From positions 61,001 through 125,000 of the forward strand of contig JAQEDR010000002.1 of NCBI GenBank assembly GCA_027669155.1: a stretch of 64,000 bases of DNA, in the 5' to 3' direction. Source of the DNA: Peptoniphilaceae bacterium AM52-5BH (GTDB lineage Bacteria > Bacillota > Clostridia > Tissierellales > Peptoniphilaceae). The stretch's first letter is position 1, and the number at the start of each line of letters is the position of its first letter. Below are positions 36,041 to 45,145 of this stretch, in pieces. The notes under the pieces were generated by a model. The model saw nothing but the letters and a program-made list of their open reading frames with translations. It was not told where the DNA came from and searched no databases. The position numbers and the translations under genes were made by a program.

Positions 36041-37055
36041 ATTAAATGACAAATCCATAAAAGAATTAGAAGATATTTTCATCAAAGAGGGCTATCAAAA
36101 GTTTAGAGCCAAACAAGTATATAGGCAAATTCATATAAATAAAGTCAACGACTTTAAGCTAATGAGCGATCTTTCTAAAGATATGAGGGAGAATTTATCA
36201 GAAAAATATGACTTCCCTCAGATGAAAGTGGAAAAGGAATTTGTTTCTGAGCTTGATAGCACAAAGAAATATCTGTTTTCTCTAACGGATGGAAATATCA
36301 TAGAAGCAGTCTTTATGGATTATGATAAGAGAAAAACTATATGTATATCATCACAAGTAGGTTGCAGGATGGGCTGTAAGTTTTGCGCTTCAACCAAAAA
36401 TGGTCTCGAAAGAAACTTAAGTGCAGCAGAGCTTATTGAAGAAGTCTATACATTAGAGAGAATCAATGGAGATATAAATAACATAGTGATAATGGGCATA
36501 GGTGAGCCTTTGGATAATTACGAAAATATTAGAAAATTCATTGAAATTATTACCGATGAAAAGGGAAGAAACCTTTCCCATAGGTCCATCACCCTTTCCA
36601 CTTCTGGCCTAAGCCCAATGATAAGAAAGCTTGCTGACAGTGGCCTTGATGTAAATCTAGCCGTCTCTCTTCATTATGCAGACGACGATAAAAGACGTAG
36701 ATTTATGCCAATTGCCAATAAATACAGCATTGAGAGTCTAATGGAGGCGACAGATTATTATTTGGATAGGACCAAAAGAAGGGTAAGCTTCGAGTATGTA
36801 GTGATTGATGGGGTCAATAATCTTGATAGTGACGTATCTAATTTAACCAGCCTACTTAAGGGCAAAAACGTCCACATCAACTTAATTCCTCTAAATCCAA
36901 TCGAGGAGTTTTCTTATGATAGACCAAAGTCAACTGCTCTAAGGGACTTTAGAGACAAGCTTTTAAAGAAAAAATTAAACGCAACCATAAGAAAGTCGAT
37001 GGGCTCAGATATCGATGCATCTTGTGGCCAGCTTAGAAATAATTATGCGAGGTGA
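36030..37055 (+). CDS. rlmN: Dual-specificity RNA methyltransferase RlmN
   Basis: A radical SAM enzyme that methylates C2 of A2503 in 23S rRNA and A37 in tRNA. 341 residues from ATG 36030. The cluster cysteines are C112, C116 and C119 (CRMGCKFC). The C-terminal SMGSDIDASCGQL holds a methyl-carrying cysteine. There is no Cfr-like divergence in the visible motifs. It overlaps rsmB by 11 bases. Confidence 0.95.
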   Translation: MKDKLNDKSIKELEDIFIKEGYQKFRAKQVYRQIHINKVNDFKLMSDLSKDMRENLSEKYDFPQMKVEKEFVSELDSTKKYLFSLTDGNIIEAVFMDYDKRKTICISSQVGCRMGCKFCASTKNGLERNLSAAELIEEVYTLERINGDINNIVIMGIGEPLDNYENIRKFIEIITDEKGRNLSHRSITLSTSGLSPMIRKLADSGLDVNLAVSLHYADDDKRRRFMPIANKYSIESLMEATDYYLDRTKRRVSFEYVVIDGVNNLDSDVSNLTSLLKGKNVHINLIPLNPIEEFSYDRPKSTALRDFRDKLLKKKLNATIRKSMGSDIDASCGQLRNNYAR

Positions 37056-37057
37056 GC

Positions 37058-37783
37058 ATGAAATTTAGTACAATATCGAATATTGGAAAAATAAGGCAGG
37101 AAAACGAAGATGCCTATGCAAATACGACCATTGGCGATTTGGATTTTTTCATAGTTGCCGATGGGATGGGAGGCCATAGCAGGGGAGAAGTCGCAAGTAA
37201 GCTTGCTAGTAAGTCTTATATAGATTTTATTGAAAATGCAAACTTAGATGACTACTCATCCTACATCGACCTTCAGGAAGAAGCTATAAAGTATGCCAAC
37301 AAGAAGATCTATGATTTATCAGATGATAGCGAAGGTCTTAGGATGGGAACTACTGTAGTGTGCATGGCAATTGATAAGAAAAATTCTACTTATTACATAT
37401 CTCACGTAGGAGATTCTAGGATTTATATCTACCAAGATAAAAAACTTAGCGTAAGAACGAGAGACCACTCTTTGATTAATGACCTAATAGATACAGGTTC
37501 TCTAACAGAAGACGAGGCCGAAAACTTCATCAACAAATCTGCTATTACAAAGGCAGTAGGAACAGAAGAAGTTATAGAGCCAGAAAGTCAAACTTTCTCT
37601 ATGAAAGATGGGGATATTGTTTTGATGTTTACAGATGGTTTGTCTAACGAGCTTACAGATGAAGAGATAACTAAAGTAGTCAACGATTTCGATGAGGCGT
37701 ATGATATCTCATCAAGACTTGTTGAACTAGCACTTAATAAAGGTGGTCGTGATAATATAACAGTGACTACTATTTTGATATAA
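37058..37783 (+). CDS. stp: PP2C-type protein phosphatase (Stp/PrpC)
   Basis: 241 residues from ATG 37058, preceded by GAGGTGAGC. Metal-binding motifs: NEDAY, ADGMGGHSRGE, SHVGDSRIYIY, MFTDGLSNEL and GRDNITVT. It dephosphorylates targets of the kinase encoded next. The rlmN-stp-prkC-rsgA-rpe order is conserved in Firmicutes. Confidence 0.95.
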   Translation: MKFSTISNIGKIRQENEDAYANTTIGDLDFFIVADGMGGHSRGEVASKLASKSYIDFIENANLDDYSSYIDLQEEAIKYANKKIYDLSDDSEGLRMGTTVVCMAIDKKNSTYYISHVGDSRIYIYQDKKLSVRTRDHSLINDLIDTGSLTEDEAENFINKSAITKAVGTEEVIEPESQTFSMKDGDIVLMFTDGLSNELTDEEITKVVNDFDEAYDISSRLVELALNKGGRDNITVTTILI

Positions 37784-37791
37784 GAGGTAAT

Positions 37792-39759
37792 ATGGAAAAG
37801 ATAATTTTGGACAATAGGTACGAGATTATAGAGCAGATTGGCGTTGGTGGAATGGCCAAGGTCTATAAGGCCAAAGATAGGCTTTTGGATAGATTTGTAG
37901 CCATTAAGGTACTTAAGGAGCAGTATGCAGAAGATGATGAGTTTCTAAAGAAATTTAACAACGAAGCCCAATCTGCTGCTAAATTAAATCATGTTAATAT
38001 AGTAAATGTTTACGATATAGGAGAAGACCTCCTAGAAGGAAGAAAAATTTACTATATTGTAATGGAATATGTTGAAGGACAAACCCTAAAAGATCTAATA
38101 GATGAAGAGGGAAAGCTTTCTAATCACGATATTATAGATTATTCGGTGCAGATAGCTCAAGCCTTAAAGTCTGCCCACTCATCAGGTATTATCCACAGGG
38201 ATATCAAGCCACAAAATATTTTGATAGATAAGTTTGGCCTTGCCAAGGTAACAGACTTTGGTATAGCTAGAGTTTCATCAAATGCGACTATAACCTATAC
38301 ATCATCTATTCTAGGAACAGTTCATTATATATCACCAGAACAAGCCAAGGGCAAGATTGTCGATGAGAAAAGCGACCTTTATTCACTTGGAGCTGTGATG
38401 TATGAGATGGCAACTGGTAAGGTCCCATTTGACGCAGATAATTCTGTAGGAATTGCCGTAATGCATATTCAAGATAAGGCAAAGCCTGCTAAGGAATTAA
38501 ATCCAGAGCTTTCTGATCATCTAAATTTTATTATTATGAAGCTTCTTGAAAAGGAGCCCGGCAATAGATTCTTAAATGCAACAGATCTTATAGATAGTCT
38601 TGAAAATCAAAATTCCTTCAAGGCTCAAGCCCTAGAAGAGACAGCAAGAATTCCGATAGTCGTTCCAAATAAGGAAAAGAAAAAGAAAAAAAAGTTAAAG
38701 CAGGAAGAAACTCCAAAGTCAGAAGAGGCAGTTTATGTCTCTCCTACTGATGAAGAGCCAAAGGATAAGAACAAGACTAAATCGCTTAAGATTTGGCCAC
38801 TAGCTCTGCTAGCTCTAATTCTCGTTGGAGCAGTGTATTACTTTATGTCTAGACCAAAAGACGATGTCCTCGAAGTTCCAACAGTTATTAACCTAAGCCA
38901 AGAGATGGCGGTCAAGGAACTTGAAAAGAGAGGACTTAAGGCAAATATCTCAAGAACAGAAGAAAGCGACGATTATGACAAGGGCAAGGTCATGAAGCAA
39001 GATCCTGAAGCAAATACTGAAGTTAAAATAGGAACTACAGTAAATCTTGTAATCAGTGCAGGAAGAGAAGTGAGCGTGCCAGACCTTGCTGGACTCAATC
39101 TAACAGAGGCAGAAGAAAAACTTAAAGAGCTGGGTCTAAGTATAGGAAGGACGAGCACGGAATATAGTGATCAAGTCGAAAAAGACTTAATCATTGATCA
39201 AAACCCAAGATCTGCTACAAACCTTCAAGCAGGAAGTAAGGTAGACCTTGTTATAAGTGCAGGACCTGAAGAAAAAATTGAAAATATAGAAGTTCCTAAC
39301 CTAATCGGTATGAGTGAAGAGCAAGCTGAAAGCCTAATAAGTCAGTATGGACTCGTCCTTAGAAATGTTGACTATAGGGAAAGCGAAGATGTAGAGAAGG
39401 GCAATGTCATAAGCCAATCTATATCGGAAGGAACCCAAGTAGCACCACAATCTCAAATCGATCTAGTAGTCTCTACTGGTAAGAAGGAGAAAGAAAAGGA
39501 TAAAGAAGAAAATCAGACAGGCCAGGTAAAAAACGTAGATTTAAGACTTAATATAAATAATGGCAAGGATAAATTCAATGTCAAAATCTATAAGCTTGAT
39601 GACAACGATAAGAGAAGCGACATCTTATATGATCAAAATCAAACTAGCAAGGATCTAGACGAAAGCCAAGTCCTACAATTAAACTTCCAAGCAATCCAAA
39701 ATACTAAGTTTGAAGTCTTGGTAGATGATGAATCTTACGGAGTGTATACAGTAAATTGA
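37792..39759 (+). CDS. prkC: Ser/Thr protein kinase with PASTA repeats (PrkC/Stk)
   Basis: 655 residues. The Hanks-type kinase domain (about 8-270) has GVGGMAKVYKA, the catalytic HRDIKPQNIL and DFGIARV. A Lys-rich linker and one membrane helix (about 332-350) follow, then three extracellular PASTA domains (about 358-425, 426-495 and 498-565) and a unique tail of about 80 residues. PASTA domains bind muropeptides or lipid II, linking wall state to signalling. Confidence 0.95.
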   Translation: MEKIILDNRYEIIEQIGVGGMAKVYKAKDRLLDRFVAIKVLKEQYAEDDEFLKKFNNEAQSAAKLNHVNIVNVYDIGEDLLEGRKIYYIVMEYVEGQTLKDLIDEEGKLSNHDIIDYSVQIAQALKSAHSSGIIHRDIKPQNILIDKFGLAKVTDFGIARVSSNATITYTSSILGTVHYISPEQAKGKIVDEKSDLYSLGAVMYEMATGKVPFDADNSVGIAVMHIQDKAKPAKELNPELSDHLNFIIMKLLEKEPGNRFLNATDLIDSLENQNSFKAQALEETARIPIVVPNKEKKKKKKLKQEETPKSEEAVYVSPTDEEPKDKNKTKSLKIWPLALLALILVGAVYYFMSRPKDDVLEVPTVINLSQEMAVKELEKRGLKANISRTEESDDYDKGKVMKQDPEANTEVKIGTTVNLVISAGREVSVPDLAGLNLTEAEEKLKELGLSIGRTSTEYSDQVEKDLIIDQNPRSATNLQAGSKVDLVISAGPEEKIENIEVPNLIGMSEEQAESLISQYGLVLRNVDYRESEDVEKGNVISQSISEGTQVAPQSQIDLVVSTGKKEKEKDKEENQTGQVKNVDLRLNINNGKDKFNVKIYKLDDNDKRSDILYDQNQTSKDLDESQVLQLNFQAIQNTKFEVLVDDESYGVYTVN

Positions 39760-40628
39760 AACAAGGAAAGATTACAAAAGCTCAAAAAGAATTATATTAT
39801 GTAGACAGCGATGGAAAAATCCTCATGGCCAAGGCTAGGGGCAATTTCAGGGTCAAAAAAATAAAGCCCTTGGTTGGAGATAATGTAGTAATTGACGATT
39901 TGGAAGATCGTAAGGCCTATATTACAGAAATTCTTCCAAGAAAAAATGAAATAAAAAGGCCAAACATTTCGAACATTGACCAGATTTTACTATTTGCTAC
40001 AATCAAGGATCCAATCTTAAATCTCTACAATCTAGATAAATATCTTGCTATGTGTGAATATAAGAATATGGATGTAGTAATAGTCTTATCTAAGATTGAC
40101 TTGTGTGATGAAGAAGAAGTAGAAGATTTCGAAAAAATTTACAATAATATAGGCTATGAGATAGTAAGTCTTGATAATTACGATAATTTCCCTAAGGATA
40201 GGATACTTGATATCTTAAAAAATAAGACATCTGCTGTATCAGGAGCAAGCGGAGTGGGTAAGTCTACTTTCCTCAACAATCTAATCGATATAGAAGTTGA
40301 GACTGGCTCAATTTCTGAAAAGAGTAAGAGGGGAAAAAATACCACCCGCCATACAGAAATATTTAAGATAGGGGAGGAAAGCTTCCTCTTTGACACTCCA
40401 GGCTTTGATTCTTTTGATATTGACTTTATAGAAGATGAGAAAGAATTAAAGTATTTGTTTAGAGAATTTAGAGATAAGGAATGTAAGTTTAAGGATTGTA
40501 ATCATATAAATGAGCCAGCCTGTGGAGTAAAAAAGGCAAAGGCTGATGGACTTATTTCTGATAGTAGATACGATAATTACCTCATGCTTTTTGAGGAAGT
40601 TAAAAAAAGGAGAGAAAACAAGTGGTAG
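39756..40628 (+). CDS. rsgA: Ribosome small-subunit GTPase RsgA
   Basis: 290 residues from TTG 39756, overlapping the prkC stop. OB fold, then a circularly permuted GTPase with the P-loop GASGVGKST and DTPGFDSF. The zinc motif is CKFKDCNHINEPACGV. It is a late 30S assembly factor. Confidence 0.94.
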   Translation: MKQGKITKAQKELYYVDSDGKILMAKARGNFRVKKIKPLVGDNVVIDDLEDRKAYITEILPRKNEIKRPNISNIDQILLFATIKDPILNLYNLDKYLAMCEYKNMDVVIVLSKIDLCDEEEVEDFEKIYNNIGYEIVSLDNYDNFPKDRILDILKNKTSAVSGASGVGKSTFLNNLIDIEVETGSISEKSKRGKNTTRHTEIFKIGEESFLFDTPGFDSFDIDFIEDEKELKYLFREFRDKECKFKDCNHINEPACGVKKAKADGLISDSRYDNYLMLFEEVKKRRENKW

Positions 40629-41299
40629 AACTAGCACCTTCAATACTTTCATGTGACTTTTCAAGACTACAAGAAAATCTTGACGATACTAAAAATACGA
40701 GACTTAAGATGCTACATATAGACGTAATGGATGGGATCTTTGTTCCAAATATCTCCTTCGGCTTTAAGGTAATAGAAGATATCAGAAAGAGAAATGATTA
40801 TTTCTTTGATACTCATCTAATGATAGAAAGACCAGAAAGATATATAGAAAGATTCGTAAAAGCAGGATCAGATAGGATAACCTTCCATATAGAAGCAACT
40901 GAGAACCCAAGTGAAGTAATCAGCATTATAAAGTCTTTTGGAATAGAAGCAGGTATTACCCTAAAACCTGCGACAGATCCAAAAGATATTTTACCTTTCC
41001 TAAAAGATTTGGATTGTGTGCTTGTAATGAGCGTCGAGCCTGGATTTGGTGGCCAAAGATTTATTGAAGATAGCCTTGATAAGGTTAGGATTTTTAGAGA
41101 ATATATTGACGAAAATAAGCTTGATACTAAGATTGAAATCGACGGAGGTATCAAAACTACCAACGTGAGTAGAGTAATCGAAGCTGGATGTGACGAGATA
41201 GTGTCAGGTTCAGATATTTTCGGAAAAGACGATATCAAAAAACAAATCGAAGAATATTACAAAATATTTGTCCAAGCAAAAAGCACTTGTGGGGATTAA
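40622..41299 (+). CDS. rpe: Ribulose-phosphate 3-epimerase
   Basis: 225 residues, a TIM barrel. It interconverts ribulose 5-phosphate and xylulose 5-phosphate. Motifs: LAPSILSCDFSRL, HIDVMDGIFVPNIS, VMSVEPGFGGQ and EIDGGI. It starts with GTG 40622 after AAGGAGAG and overlaps the rsgA stop. Confidence 0.95.
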   Translation: MVELAPSILSCDFSRLQENLDDTKNTRLKMLHIDVMDGIFVPNISFGFKVIEDIRKRNDYFFDTHLMIERPERYIERFVKAGSDRITFHIEATENPSEVISIIKSFGIEAGITLKPATDPKDILPFLKDLDCVLVMSVEPGFGGQRFIEDSLDKVRIFREYIDENKLDTKIEIDGGIKTTNVSRVIEAGCDEIVSGSDIFGKDDIKKQIEEYYKIFVQAKSTCGD

Positions 41300-41316
41300 G
41301 ACCACAAGTGCTTTTT
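41280..41316 (+). terminator. Terminator of the def-to-rpe operon
   Basis: A 13-bp perfect stem (AAAGCACTTGTGG / CCACAAGTGCTTT) overlaps the rpe stop, followed by Ts. Confidence 0.92.
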
Positions 41317-41347
41317 AAATAAAAGAACCACAGATTGCTCAGTGGTT
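41317..41347 (-). terminator. Terminator of rpmB
   Basis: On the minus strand AACCAC / GTGGTT with a 10-base loop is followed by CTTTTATTT. Confidence 0.6.
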
Positions 41348-41383
41348 ATTAAATCTTATTTAAAATAAAAAAACATTTTGCAA

Positions 41384-41572
41384 TTATGCTTTTTCTACTT
41401 TACCGCTTTTTAGACATTTGGTACATACGTTAATTGTTTTAGGTGTTCCATCTACTAAAGCTTTTACTTTATGAACATTTGCCTTAAAATTTCTATTGAT
41501 TTGTCTGTGAGAGAAAGTTACACTTTTACCTGATTGTGTTCCCTTACCGCAGATATCACATGTTCTTGCCAT
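41384..41572 (-). CDS. rpmB: Ribosomal protein L28
   Basis: 62 residues. It begins MARTCDICGKGTQSGKSVTF and ends with NVCTKCLKSGKV, so both cysteine pairs of the zinc-binding form are present. It is the only minus-strand gene in this part of the backbone. AGGAGGTGTAAGA precedes the ATG. Confidence 0.96.
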   Translation of the reverse strand: MARTCDICGKGTQSGKSVTFSHRQINRNFKANVHKVKALVDGTPKTINVCTKCLKSGKVEKA

Positions 41573-41605
41573 TCTTACACCTCCTAGCTTTTATTCATCT
41601 TTATT

Positions 41606-41634
41606 ATTCTACCAAATATCAAGACAAATTACAA
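41606..41634 (-). promoter_or_regulatory. Promoter of rpmB
   Basis: Minus strand: TTGTAA, 17 bases, TAGAAT with an extended TGG. Confidence 0.65.
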
Positions 41635-41700
41635 ATTTTTCTTATAGTTTTCTCCAAAAGAATTTGCCAAGTCTCCTCGATAGTTATTGAACAGTCTTTA

Positions 41701-41709
41701 TGGTATAGT
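41701..41709 (+). promoter_or_regulatory. Extended -10 of murB
   Basis: TGG-TATAGT with no convincing -35. Confidence 0.4.
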
Positions 41710-41753
41710 CTTTGTAGTAATAAAAGAGATTTAAATGAATCACAGGAGGTAAT

Positions 41754-42656
41754 ATGGATTTAGAATCTATATACAAAAATGAGGATATAGGTGAAGTTTT
41801 ATTCGATCAGTCTTTAAGAAACTACACTACTTTTGGCATAGGCGGTAAAGCCGATGTCATGATTAAACCAAACACTGAAGAACAATTACAAAATATACTA
41901 AAGATAAATCATAAAGAAAATATAAGAACTACAGTGATAGGCAGAGGGTCAAATCTTTTAATCAGCGACAAGGGCATTAGGGGTTGTGTCATAGTATTGG
42001 CAGATAATTTCGACAAAATCGAAAGAGATGGCGACATTCTAACAGCCCTTGCAGGAACAAGCTTAAATGAGCTTGCCCTATTTGCTATAGAAAGAGGACT
42101 TGCTGGAATGGAGGAGATATCAGGCATACCAGGATCTGTCGGAGGTGCTGTTGCCATGAATGCAGGAGCCTATGGTGGAGAGATCAAGGATGTATGTGTA
42201 AATGTTAAGGCCTTTGACTTTACTGGCAAGGAGTACAACTTTACCAATAGCCAAATGAACTTTTCCTACAGACATTCCAAAATATTTGAAGATGACCTCA
42301 TAGTTTCTTCTGCAAGCTTTAAGTTAAAAGCAGGAATTAAGGAAGAAATCGAAGAAAGATACGAAGACTTCACCAATAGAAGAGCTACAAAGCAACCTTT
42401 AGATAGGAAATCAGCAGGTTCAACCTTCAAAAGACCAACAGGATCTTATGCATCAAAGCTAATAGATGAATGTGGTCTTAGGGGTTACAGAAGAGGCGAA
42501 TGCCAAGTTAGCGAGAAGCATTGTGGCTTTATAATCAATGTCGATAATGCAACATGCGAGGACATGCTTTCCTTTATTGAAGAAGTATCTAAGATAGTAA
42601 ATGAAAAGACAGGATTTGTATTAGAAAGAGAAGTTAAACTAATCGGAGACTTTTAA
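41754..42656 (+). CDS. murB: UDP-N-acetylenolpyruvoylglucosamine reductase
   Basis: A flavoprotein that makes UDP-MurNAc for peptidoglycan. 300 residues, type II MurB. The FAD domain has VIGRGSNLLISDKGIRG and GIPGSVGGAVAMNAGAYG. The catalytic serine sits in RKSAGSTFKRP, and a C-terminal glutamate lies near residue 290. CAGGAGGTAAT precedes the ATG. The rapZ start overlaps its stop. Confidence 0.95.
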   Translation: MDLESIYKNEDIGEVLFDQSLRNYTTFGIGGKADVMIKPNTEEQLQNILKINHKENIRTTVIGRGSNLLISDKGIRGCVIVLADNFDKIERDGDILTALAGTSLNELALFAIERGLAGMEEISGIPGSVGGAVAMNAGAYGGEIKDVCVNVKAFDFTGKEYNFTNSQMNFSYRHSKIFEDDLIVSSASFKLKAGIKEEIEERYEDFTNRRATKQPLDRKSAGSTFKRPTGSYASKLIDECGLRGYRRGECQVSEKHCGFIINVDNATCEDMLSFIEEVSKIVNEKTGFVLEREVKLIGDF

Positions 42657-43504
42657 TGATACTTAAAATTATCACTGGCCTTAGCGGTTCAGGTAAGACT
42701 ACGGCCCTTCGTGCCTTTGAGGACATGGGCTATTACGCTATGGACAATGTCCCAGCCTACCTGATAGAAAAATTCATAGAGCTTAACGCAAATCAAGAAA
42801 ACCCTATTGAAAAGATGGCAGTCGTAATTGACTTTAGGTCTTATGCCGTAGACAATGACCTTTACGATTCTCTTCTTAGGCTTAAGAAAGCCAATATCGA
42901 TACAGAAATCATCTACATATATTCATCTGATGAGGTGATTTTTAAGAGATATAACGAACTAAGGCGCCCTCATCCTATGGGTGAGTACGGAAATGTAAGC
43001 GAAGGAATAGAGAAAGAAAAGGATATGCTAAAGCCTATCAGAAAGATTGCAGATAGGTTTATTGATACAAGTAATTACAAGATTGCTGAGCTCAAGAGAG
43101 TTATTGAAGATTCAGCCCTAAAAAAGGATAAAATCATAATAAATCTCATATCCTTTGGCTTTAAGTATGGACTTAGTGATAATTTTGAATTTGTATTTGA
43201 TATGAGATTCTTGCCTAATCCTTATTATATAAAAGAACTTAAAAAGCAAAATGGAACATGTAAGGACCTACAAGATTATTTGGATTCTTTCGAGATTTCC
43301 AAGAAATTTGAAGACGATTTATATGAAATGATTAAAAGCTTAGTTCCAGAATTCTTAAATCAAGGCAAGGATATAATTAATATTGCCATAGGATGTACAG
43401 GAGGCCAACATAGGTCAGTATATATGGTAGAAAAGCTATATGAAAGAATGAAAGATGACGATTATATATTAGTTAAGAAACATAGAGAGAAGGATAGATG
43501 GTAA
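42656..43504 (+). CDS. rapZ: RNase adapter/nucleotide-binding protein RapZ (YvcJ)
   Basis: 282 residues. The P-loop GLSGSGKTT is at residues 8-16, and the C-terminal domain has the CTGGQHRSVYMVEKL signature. In E. coli it controls GlmS through small RNAs; in Firmicutes it binds GTP/UDP-GlcNAc-type ligands and affects competence or wall precursors. It usually precedes yvcK and whiA; here a phosphatase gene separates it from whiA. Confidence 0.95.
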   Translation: MILKIITGLSGSGKTTALRAFEDMGYYAMDNVPAYLIEKFIELNANQENPIEKMAVVIDFRSYAVDNDLYDSLLRLKKANIDTEIIYIYSSDEVIFKRYNELRRPHPMGEYGNVSEGIEKEKDMLKPIRKIADRFIDTSNYKIAELKRVIEDSALKKDKIIINLISFGFKYGLSDNFEFVFDMRFLPNPYYIKELKKQNGTCKDLQDYLDSFEISKKFEDDLYEMIKSLVPEFLNQGKDIINIAIGCTGGQHRSVYMVEKLYERMKDDDYILVKKHREKDRW

Positions 43505-44220
43505 AAAAATACATGAAAAGATATCCCCTAAAGGATGTCCAAAATGCCAGAGACTTAGGTGGAGTTCCAACACTTGATGGCAATGTGACTAACTGGGGGA
43601 AGTTTATCAGGACAGCTACCCTAGATGATGCGAAAGATTATGATATTAACTACCTTAAAGAAATGGGAGTTACTAGAGTAATTGACTTAAGACGTGAAGG
43701 CGAGATTGCCCCTCACAAGGAAAGTATAGCTAAAATCAAGGAGAACTTCGATTATTATAATGTTTCTCTTGCAGGAGATAGGGAGTTTAGGCAAGAAGAT
43801 ATTGATAAGATTGTCAATAAAGAAATATCTGTAGGAGCAAGCTATAGGAATCTTATTGATAACTACAAGGCAGTCAAAGAGATTATGGAAATATTCGCAA
43901 ATAATGACGGAGTAAGCCTCTTTCATTGCCAAGAAGGTAAGGATAGGACAGGAATTATTTCTATGATCCTTATGGGTATTTCTAATGTGGCCAGAGCTGA
44001 TATCATTGCAGATTATGAAGTAAGTTCGGCTCATCTTGGCTATATAGAAAGATATGACGAAGAAGATCCATTTTCTGTATTTAGAATTACCAGTCCTTAC
44101 AATATGAAGGAAGCCTACGATTATATTCTAAGAAAATACAAGACTTTCGATGATTATCTTCTCTATGCCAAGGTTGATAGGGAAACTATTGAAAAAGTGA
44201 GGAAAAAAATAGCTGGATAG
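43498..44220 (+). CDS. Tyrosine/dual-specificity protein phosphatase
   Basis: 240 residues. The CX5R active site is HCQEGKDRTG with C144 and R150. An N-terminal NARDLGGVPT motif and RREGEI general-acid region match bacterial LipA/PtpB-like phosphatases that act on phosphotyrosine or phosphoinositides. It overlaps rapZ and precedes whiA by 12 bases. This is the slot where YvcK/MgfK is normally coded. The substrate is unknown. Confidence 0.85.
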   Translation: MVKKYMKRYPLKDVQNARDLGGVPTLDGNVTNWGKFIRTATLDDAKDYDINYLKEMGVTRVIDLRREGEIAPHKESIAKIKENFDYYNVSLAGDREFRQEDIDKIVNKEISVGASYRNLIDNYKAVKEIMEIFANNDGVSLFHCQEGKDRTGIISMILMGISNVARADIIADYEVSSAHLGYIERYDEEDPFSVFRITSPYNMKEAYDYILRKYKTFDDYLLYAKVDRETIEKVRKKIAG

Positions 44221-44232
44221 CTAGGGTGATAT

Positions 44233-45135
44233 ATGTCTTTTTCTAAAAGATGTAAGAAAGAAGTACTAAAAAAAGAGCCGATTTCAAAAATGGGCGAACT
44301 ATTATCGATTATTCATTTTATTGGCTCTATAAGAATAAATATGGGTGGCTATAATATCAAGTTTGAAACTGATTCCAACTCATATGCCAGATATATTTAC
44401 AATCTGATCAAGGATTTGTATGACTATTCTTCAACCTTTGAAATCTTTGATAAATCATACAAGGATAAGGATAGGATTTTTACAGTTCTTGTCGAAGATA
44501 ATGAAATATCAGAAGATTTGATTAATAAAAAGACTGAGGGCTTTATAGATAACTTTAATGATATTGAAGATGTGTCCTTAGATGAAATCAAATCTTTTCT
44601 TAAGATTGCCTTTATTTATAAAGGCTCTATTAACGACCCTCAAAGAGGTTACAATCTTGAAATCATAGCTCGAGAGAAAAACGAGCTTAAACTTATCAAA
44701 GAATCTATGGATACCTTTGACCTAAATTCCAAGATCAACGATAGGGGAGATTATTATATTGTCTATATCAAGGATTCTGATAAGATAAGCGACTTTCTTG
44801 CTATAATTGGGGCGAATAAGTCCTTGTTCGAGCTAGAAAATGTCAGGGCCATGAAGTCCATAAGAAATGATATAAATAGACAGACAAATTTCGATAAGGC
44901 CAATATAGATAGGACTGTCAAGGCATCTTTGAGGCAAGTAGACGCAATAAAAGCTGTGATTGATAGCGAAGAATACGATAAATTATCAGAAGACATGAAG
45001 GAAATTGCAAGTATCAGGATTGATAATCCCTATATTTCTATAGAAGAAATTGGTCAGATGATGGATCCTGTGATGAGTAAGGCCAAGGTGAATTATAGGT
45101 TGCAGAAATTTATAAAGCTTGCCGAAGACTTGTAG
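44233..45135 (+). CDS. whiA: DNA-binding protein WhiA
   Basis: 300 residues. The N-terminal LAGLIDADG-like region (about 1-190; catalytic residues lost in the family) is followed by a C-terminal helix-turn-helix (about 215-298, with ASLRQVDAIKAVIDSEEYDKL). WhiA affects division and chromosome segregation in Firmicutes. AGGGTGAT precedes the ATG. Confidence 0.93.
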   Translation: MSFSKRCKKEVLKKEPISKMGELLSIIHFIGSIRINMGGYNIKFETDSNSYARYIYNLIKDLYDYSSTFEIFDKSYKDKDRIFTVLVEDNEISEDLINKKTEGFIDNFNDIEDVSLDEIKSFLKIAFIYKGSINDPQRGYNLEIIAREKNELKLIKESMDTFDLNSKINDRGDYYIVYIKDSDKISDFLAIIGANKSLFELENVRAMKSIRNDINRQTNFDKANIDRTVKASLRQVDAIKAVIDSEEYDKLSEDMKEIASIRIDNPYISIEEIGQMMDPVMSKAKVNYRLQKFIKLAEDL

Positions 45136-45145
45136 AGGAGGTTAA

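Noticed and set aside
37058-39759. PrkC/Stp pair as an island-borne toxin or abortive-infection kinase
   Set aside because: The order rlmN-stp-prkC-rsgA-rpe and the PASTA repeats mark the ordinary housekeeping system.
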